Shown here in pieces: positions 6,168 through 10,426 of a DNA stretch of 10,426 nucleotides (position 1 is the first letter of the stretch; each line of letters opens with the position of its first letter). The notes beneath the pieces were generated by a model, which made no database searches, was not told where the DNA came from, and saw only the letters and a program-made list of their open reading frames with translations. This DNA is from Actinomycetes bacterium (GTDB lineage Bacteria; Actinomycetota; Acidimicrobiia; Acidimicrobiales; Bog-793): the NCBI GenBank assembly GCA_021823365.1, contig JAKAOD010000063.1, positions 1 through 10,426 on the forward strand, given 5' to 3'. A program made the translations under genes and the position numbers.

Positions 6168-6998
6168 ATGGCGAAGTACCTGACGCGGCGCTGCATCGGT
6201 CTTCACGCGCTCGTCTTGGTCCTCGTACCGGCATTCCTCCTGGCCGGCTGGTGGCAGTACCACGTCGCGCTGGGCGGCAACGACCTGAGCTGGGTGTACA
6301 CGGTCGAATGGCCCTTCTTCGCCGTCTATGCCGTGTACGTCTGGTGGAAGCTGATCCATGACGAGAGCACCCCGTTCGACCGCCTTTGGACGGCGAAGCA
6401 GAGGGCTGCGGCCGATGCCGAGGGGAGACCGCTCCACGAGATCCCCGGCTGGGCCACCGACAAAGCGCTGTCTCGCGAGGTGTATCTGGCAGGCCGCGAC
6501 GACGCTCGTCGTCGGTCGCTCTCCGGCCCGCGGCGCGAAGCCCTCTCCGGCCCGCGGCGCGAAGCCCTCTCCGGCCCGCGGCGCGAAGCCCTCTCCGGCC
6601 CGCGGCGCGAAGCCCTCGATGTGCAGCACCTCGCCCTCGATGTGCAGCACCTCGACAGGCAGCGTCGACGGGCGCCGGGCATCACCCCGGCCGCCCGCGA
6701 CCGCGAGGACGACCTCGACTCGGCGTGCACCTCATCGGCGACGGCCCGAGACGAGGATCACGGCGATCCGGTAGGGCGGGTGATCGACGCCGAGGTGCTG
6801 GAGGTGAAGGTGAGCGTCGACGAGGAGCTGGAGGCGTACAACCGCTACCTCTTCCAGCTCTCGAGGAACGGAGCGGCCAAGCGGTGGGGCGCTCGACGTG
6901 GAGGGCGGCACGACGAGGTGCTCGACCAGCGCCACCCACCGGTCCCGGCACCGGTCCGAGAAACGCCTGCGCTCGGGCCGACGAACGGGGGGGACTGA
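6168..6998 (+). CDS. Conserved actinobacterial two-helix membrane protein with an internal repeat insertion
   Basis: A 276-residue protein of no known enzymatic function. TM1 is about residues 11-29 (GLHALVLVLVPAFLLAGWW) and TM2 about 46-63 (VEWPFFAVYAVYVWWKLI). The LVPAFLLAGWWQ and YNRYLFQL (224-231) segments resemble a family I recall from actinobacteria as two-helix proteins with a late YNRYLA motif. Between them, residues 118-149 are four copies of LSGPRREA and 150-163 two copies of LDVQHLA, encoded by near-identical DNA repeats that look like a recent expansion in a disordered linker. The 40 residues after YNRYL are Arg/Pro-rich and may be a lineage-specific tail. There is no clear ribosome site; the gene is divergent from soxR across a palindrome, so SoxR control is plausible. 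Confidence 0.75.
   Translation: MAKYLTRRCIGLHALVLVLVPAFLLAGWWQYHVALGGNDLSWVYTVEWPFFAVYAVYVWWKLIHDESTPFDRLWTAKQRAAADAEGRPLHEIPGWATDKALSREVYLAGRDDARRRSLSGPRREALSGPRREALSGPRREALSGPRREALDVQHLALDVQHLDRQRRRAPGITPAARDREDDLDSACTSSATARDEDHGDPVGRVIDAEVLEVKVSVDEELEAYNRYLFQLSRNGAAKRWGARRGGRHDEVLDQRHPPVPAPVRETPALGPTNGGD
6519..6614 (+). repeat. Four perfect 24-bp tandem repeats
   Basis: The 24-bp unit begins CTCTCCGGCCCG and ends CGGCGCGAAGCC. Four identical copies (6519-6542, 6543-6566, 6567-6590, 6591-6614) keep the frame of the surrounding gene. The lack of any substitution points to recent slippage or unequal recombination. Confidence 0.97.
6615..6656 (+). repeat. Two 21-bp tandem repeats
   Basis: CTCGATGTGCAGCACCTCG plus two bases, present twice (6615-6635 and 6636-6656) with one difference near the end. 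They follow the 24-bp array directly and remain in frame. Confidence 0.93.
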
Positions 6999-7016
6999 CC
7001 GGCTCGAGCAGCCGGT
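6998..7016. terminator. Hairpin between convergent genes
   Basis: ACCGGCT (6998-7004) pairs perfectly with AGCCGGT (7010-7016) around a five-base loop, starting at the last base of the membrane protein stop codon. No U-tract follows on either strand, so it would be a weak, actinobacterial-style terminator at best. The rest of 7017-7118 shows nothing recognisable. Confidence 0.35.
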
Positions 7017-7118
7017 GCCGCGCCCGACCTCGTGCGGCGATCCGCACATACCGAGATTCCCGCGCCGCGACCTCGATGTGCCGATCGGGCAGCACGGTGG
7101 CTGGCCGAGGAACGAGGC

Positions 7119-8936
7119 TCAGAAGGCAGCCGGCGGCGTGCCCGTCGACGAGTCGCCGGGCTGAGGGGACCCGGCATGTGGCAGGTACTCGTCGGCAAGA
7201 CCACAGCTCCCGTCGCCGCATTCGGTCGGCAGAGGCTGCGCTCGCCACCTGTCGACCGAGGCGCTCACCGTGTACGAGAAGTCCGACACCTTCCACATCG
7301 GGCTCGTCTCCCCGCCGACGACGACGACGTTCATCTCCGCAGGTTTGTCGTACGGGGCGATGAGGGTGTCCGGGGGAAGGTTTCGCCACGTCGCGTATGG
7401 TTCGACCCCCCGGACGGCAAGCGGACCCACGAGCATGTCGACGACGTCGTTGTCCCAATACTCGCGTGCGGGCAGTCTGAAGTGCTCGGAGAGCCACCGG
7501 CAGAACGCGGCTTTCGTCTTGAAGCCCTGATCGCTCTCGAGGTGTCGAGCGACGAGCGGGTCGAGCACGAGCGTCGCCGCAGAATACGGGCTCACGAGGG
7601 GCCGGATCTGGGTGAACATGTCCTCACCGACCGACCGATGCGAGGAGCCGACGACGTTGTTCACGACGTTCCACCCCCTGAAGAGGCTGACCGTGCTCTC
7701 GGTCGATTCGAAGCCCTTCTCGACGTGGAAGGGCTCCCAAGGGCTCGCCTCCTCGTTCTCGGCCACGCACATGTTGCTGTAGCTGACGGGATTGCCCTGC
7801 GAAGACCAGAACTGCTCTTTCAGACGGAATCCTCCCCACGAGATGGTGAGGAGCGTCCAGGCACGGCCGATCACCGAATTCGCGAGCGTGCGAGGGCTGA
7901 ACGCTCCGACGCCGGCGTTCATCCCGATCTCGTGGCGGACAGGTCCGTTCACGAGCAGCATCCTGCCGAAGGGCGTCGTCGAGCGAGGGATCGAGGGCTC
8001 GGCGGTCGAGGCGACTGCGAGGATGACGGGGAGGTGCTCGGGCCGCGCTCCGGCCATGACGCCGATGATGGCGACCATCTCGACGGTGAAGCGGACGCGC
8101 TCGAACGTCCGTTCGAGGTAGATCTCCCCTACGACCTCGTCGGGGAGGTGCGTCGTACCTTCGAGCATTGCGGCAACGCGCTCTCGGGTCGGAAGGATGA
8201 CCGGCAGCCCGTCGGTCCACCCTCGCTCGTAGAAGAGGCGCTGAAGGTTGTCTTCGGTGTCCGGTTCGATGAGCTCGGTTGGCAGCCTGCTCCACGGCAC
8301 CCGAGCGTGTTCGACGACACGCTCGTCCGGGCCCAACGGCTTGGTGAGGGCATCGACCACCTCGTCCATCACGAGCCGGCCGGACGCCGGATCGGCGCCT
8401 TCGACGTAGCTCCGCAACACCGAGGAGGTCATGCCTGCAACTGGATGCGGCGTGTAGGCGAAGCGGAGTGGCACGCCGTAGTACCGGCGGTCTGCTGCCA
8501 CGACGCTCTCGAACTCCCGGGTGGAGATGGAAACCGTCGGAATCGAGAACTCGTGTTCCAGCGTACGGGCGGAAGCGGCAACTGCCGCTGCGCAACCCGG
8601 TCAGCCGGCGACGCCGAGGACGGCCGCTTGCCCCCGTTCTTTGATCTCGGCCCAGAGGTCCTTCGTGTCGTCGCGAAAGACGTGGCCCGTCTTGCGACGG
8701 CGCACCGCCACTACCGTCGGCAGGTGCTCGGCGAGCCACGCCTGCATCTCGTCCAAGAACTTCCCGCTCCCCCCGAAGCCGGTGTCGACGAGATAGACGG
8801 TCTTGCCTCGCAGGTCGTCGAGCCGCGGGGCCATGGTCCAGAGCGACCCGGGCTCCCGGCCGGCGGTCCCCTCGTCGGCCACGACCGTCCGGCAACCCTC
8901 GGGACTGAGCACTTCGACGCGATTCGGCTTGGCCAT
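7119..8936 (-). CDS. UGSC-family selenoprotein (TGA 8603-8601 = Sec) with long C-terminal domain
   Basis: A 605-residue reading with Sec at 112. Residues 1-170 resemble the UGSC family, related to the selenoprotein subunit B of glycine reductase: APRLDDLRGKTVYLVD, RRRK, GVAG-U-PGC (108-115; family form C/U-GSC), then ASARTLEHEFSIPTVSIST and a YTPHP segment. Residues 238-410 match a conserved domain I know only from uncharacterised proteins: GWTDGLPVILPT, VNGPVRHEIGMNAGVGAF, AENEEASPWEP. A CGDGSC pair lies near the C terminus (573, 578). The ATG has AGGGGG 6 nt upstream; earlier in-frame readings are Arg/Ser-rich noise. The GTG at 8501 falls inside the UGSC domain, so a separate gene starting there would lack the active site. 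The reaction is unknown; a selenol that attacks a substrate or disulfide is inferred. Confidence 0.9.
8569..8603 (-). promoter_or_regulatory. Candidate SECIS hairpin after the UGSC UGA
   Basis: On the minus strand, AGCGGC pairs with GCCGCT around the loop AGTT, which starts 18 nt after the UGA. A lower GCG/CGC stem is separated by a small internal loop. Loop size, spacing and a G within the first two loop bases agree with the bacterial SECIS consensus as I recall it. Confidence 0.65.
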
Positions 8937-8967
8937 GCACGACCCCCTGTGACCTGGTGACCCATGC

Positions 8968-8986
8968 CAGCTCGCCCTGCGAGCTG
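8968..8986. other. Strong hairpin upstream of the UGSC selenoprotein
   Basis: CAGCTCGC (8968-8975) pairs perfectly with GCGAGCTG (8979-8986) around three bases. It lies in the 103-nt gap between the methyltransferase stop and the selenoprotein start. With no U-tract it may be a weak terminator for the methyltransferase or a leader structure for the selenoprotein mRNA. Confidence 0.45.
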
Positions 8987-9039
8987 CCGGGATCGCACTC
9001 AATGTAGCTGCACTGCTCGCCGCGACGAGTCCGTCCTCT

Positions 9040-9999
9040 CTACGATCTCGGGTTCGAGCTCCTCGCGCGTCTCGCCACGTGCGTCGGCGCGACGGCGCAG
9101 CCCCCTTCCGCCTTCTGGATCTTCCAGCCGGTTCTCGACATCGCGCTCGCGAGGTAACGCTCGTCGAAGCCGAGCTCAAGCCAGCCGTAACGCCGGGTCG
9201 ACCACAGCGAAAGCCCGTCGAGACGGAGTCCCCACGGGTAGGCGAGAAGGTCCACAGGTTCTGCACCCAGCACGACGACGCCTGTCCCGACCACGGCGTG
9301 GAGGTGCTCGAGCAGATCGAGATGGTCCGCGCAATGGTGGAACGACTCGTAGAAGACCGCGGCGTCGAACTGGTCCCCGTGCGACCCGCGGGCGAACGAG
9401 AGCATGTCGGCTTCGACCACGCGTGCGCGCGGGACTCGACGCTCGATGAGGCGACAGAACCCCGCGTCGACCTCGACGACCGTGACGTCATGGCCCATCG
9501 CCGCGAGGTCGGACGTGAGGTTGCCCCACCCTGCACCGAATTCCACGATGCGCGCCGGCGCCGTGAGAGCCAGTGCTCTCACCACCGCGCCGCGAGCCGA
9601 CAGGTCGTCGCCGACCAACGCCGGCGACCCGGTGGCAAAAGGGTGCGGCCGGAGGAGGGCGGCCTCGAGATCGAACGGCGACGACTCGTGCTCGACGGCG
9701 TAGTCATCGCGCCCCGAGACCGCACGGTAGAGATCGAAGACCCATGCCCGATAGGCGTCGGAGAAGGGGTCGGCCGGCCAGGGTGGCGGCACCATCCTGA
9801 GCCCGAGGAGGTAGGCGCGGCCGTCGTCCTCGGAGACCTCGAAACGGCGAGCGGCTGCTGCCAGAACGGCGTCGAGCTCGGCGAGCTCGACCACCCGCTT
9901 CGTGACGTCCCGTCGTCGCATGCGCACCCAGCGACGCGCGGGAGCCGGCAAGGCGTCGATCGTCGCTCGCGCGACGCTACGGGTGAAAGAAGGCGTCAC
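9040..9999 (-). CDS. Class I SAM-dependent methyltransferase
   Basis: A 319-residue protein. The Rossmann-type SAM site is clear: motif I VEFGAGWGN (152-160), the acidic ribose-binding residue E176 in VTVVEVDAG, motif II near VVEADMLSF (194-202) and an FDAAVFYESFHHCADHLDLL segment (211-230) like the post-motif region of ubiquinone/small-molecule methyltransferases. The first 130 residues are helical and charged and have no family I recognise; the SSPFDLEAALLRPHPF-like stretch before the fold suggests a substrate-binding cap. The GTG at 9999 overlaps the stop of a small upstream ORF in a GTGA junction. The selenoprotein gene follows after 103 nt on the same strand, possibly in one transcript. 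The substrate is unknown. Confidence 0.88.
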   Translation of the reverse strand: MTPSFTRSVARATIDALPAPARRWVRMRRRDVTKRVVELAELDAVLAAAARRFEVSEDDGRAYLLGLRMVPPPWPADPFSDAYRAWVFDLYRAVSGRDDYAVEHESSPFDLEAALLRPHPFATGSPALVGDDLSARGAVVRALALTAPARIVEFGAGWGNLTSDLAAMGHDVTVVEVDAGFCRLIERRVPRARVVEADMLSFARGSHGDQFDAAVFYESFHHCADHLDLLEHLHAVVGTGVVVLGAEPVDLLAYPWGLRLDGLSLWSTRRYGWLELGFDERYLASAMSRTGWKIQKAEGGCAVAPTHVARRARSSNPRS

Positions 10000-10169
10000 C
10001 TGGACTCTTCATCCCCTGTCGGCTCGGCCGAGCTTCCAGCAGCCGGGCGTCTGGTCTCATTGGCATCCTCGAAGACGGTCGGGGCCCCCACCCTGACAAG
10101 AGGGGCGGGGCCGCGTCGCAGCTTGTCACCGACATCGTCGCAGATGGCGTCGAGGATCAACTCGACAAG
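9996..10169 (-). CDS. Possible small ORF coupled to the methyltransferase
   Basis: An unrecognised reading of about 57 residues (LVELILDAICDDVGDKLRRG near its start, acidic tail ending EPTGDEESR). Support is limited to GC-rich third positions and a GTGA overlap between its TGA and the methyltransferase GTG. No good start or ribosome site is visible: GTG and TTG candidates lie within or beside the hsp20 terminator. It could be chance, with the methyltransferase starting independently. The left boundary given is a TTG-based guess. Confidence 0.3.
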   Translation of the reverse strand, partial: LVELILDAICDDVGDKLRRGPAPLVRVGAPTVFEDANETRRPAAGSSAEPTGDEESR

Positions 10170-10170
10170 C

Positions 10171-10201
10171 AAAAGGCCCACCCGCCTCGCGGATGGGCCT
10201 T
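10171..10201 (-). terminator. Rho-independent terminator of hsp20
   Basis: On the minus strand AAGGCCCATCCGC pairs with GCGGGTGGGCCTT (13 pairs with one G-T wobble, loop GAG), followed by TTTT. It begins 21 nt after the Hsp20 stop codon. Confidence 0.9.
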
Positions 10202-10221
10202 CCAACTCCAGGGAGAGCCGT

Positions 10222-10426
10222 TCAGCTCTTGGTGACCGGAATCTTCTTGGTCGGCTCGACCTCGGCCTTCGGGATCACGATCTCCAACATCCCGTCCTTG
10301 TACGTGGCCTTCACGTCACGCTCAGTGACCCCCTCGGGAAGAGGCAAGGTCCTCTCGAAAGACCCCTGGTGGATCTCTTTGCGCACGTAATGCTCCTCTT
10401 CGACCTTCTCTTCCTTAGTCGGCTCG
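10222..10426 (-). CDS. Small heat shock protein Hsp20, C-terminal part
   Basis: The last 67 residues of an alpha-crystallin-type chaperone; the 5' end is beyond the window edge. The final beta-sandwich strands are recognisable: a SFERTLPLPEGV segment, then the hallmark DGMLEIVIPK, which corresponds to the A-x-x-x-n-G-v-L signature of the family. It is followed by a short Lys/Glu-rich tail, in which KKIPV provides the I-x-I/V-like C-terminal contact motif. These proteins bind unfolding proteins in the cytoplasm as oligomers without ATP. A strong terminator follows, so the gene ends its transcript here and is separate from the methyltransferase. Confidence 0.93.
   Translation of the reverse strand, partial: EPTKEEKVEEEHYVRKEIHQGSFERTLPLPEGVTERDVKATYKDGMLEIVIPKAEVEPTKKIPVTKS

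Noticed and set aside
7119..7121. The terminal TGA of the UGSC gene as a second Sec codon
   Set aside because: The sequence after it is low-complexity Arg/Ser-rich without a domain, and no hairpin or Cys partner fits.
7032..8960. A 642-codon open frame on the plus strand
   Set aside because: It is antisense to the UGSC selenoprotein; its residues are Arg/Asp/His-rich without any family motif, as expected for a shadow of a GC-rich gene.
8937..9536. N-terminal extension of the UGSC selenoprotein beyond 8936
   Set aside because: The added residues are Arg/Ser/Thr-rich, lie antiparallel to nothing useful and overlap the methyltransferase; ATG 8936 has a clear AGGGGG site.

Overview
The window looks like chromosomal DNA of a high-GC actinobacterium. 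GC-rich third codon positions, frequent GTG starts, TAnnnT-type -10 hexamers close to start codons, an actinobacterial two-helix membrane protein and a MerR-type SoxR all fit. An Acidimicrobiia-like lineage is my guess from style, not proven. No plasmid, phage or insertion-sequence gene is visible.

The main result is a selenocysteine (Sec) locus that ordinary gene calling would break up. A tRNA-Sec gene (selC, anticodon UCA, long variable arm, minus strand, about 2030-2122) lies head-to-head with a gene at 2387-3991. That gene has an in-frame TGA at 3572 exactly where a thioredoxin active site needs its first cysteine (W-U-G-P-C). The product is a YVTN-type beta-propeller followed by a TlpA/ResA-like thioredoxin domain. 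A second selenoprotein gene, 7119-8936 on the minus strand, has an in-frame TGA at 8603-8601 within a U-P-G-C motif; it belongs to the UGSC family related to glycine reductase component B. Both TGAs are followed by short hairpins that could act as SECIS elements. selA, selB and selD are not in the window.

Layout: 74-1798 (minus) is a compact operon of a 52-residue zinc ribbon protein, a Mug-type uracil/thymine-DNA glycosylase and a fumarylacetoacetate hydrolase family enzyme. 2030-2122 is selC. 2167-2304 is a C-rich tandem repeat. 2387-3991 (plus) is the propeller-thioredoxin selenoprotein. 4019-5479 (minus) is a secreted sedolisin-type S53 peptidase without the usual long prodomain. 5559-6047 (minus) is SoxR with its [2Fe-2S] cysteines. 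6048-6167 is a divergent control region with a 28-bp palindrome. 6168-6998 (plus) is a two-helix membrane protein carrying an in-frame 24-bp repeat array. 7119-8936 (minus) is the UGSC-type selenoprotein. 9040-9999 (minus) is a SAM methyltransferase, possibly coupled to a small upstream ORF. 10171-10201 is a terminator for the partial Hsp20 gene that runs off the right edge.

Working together (inference): selC, two redox selenoproteins and a redox-sensing SoxR within 7 kb suggest a thiol/selenol redox neighbourhood. Only the selC-to-selenoprotein dependence is directly supported by the sequence.
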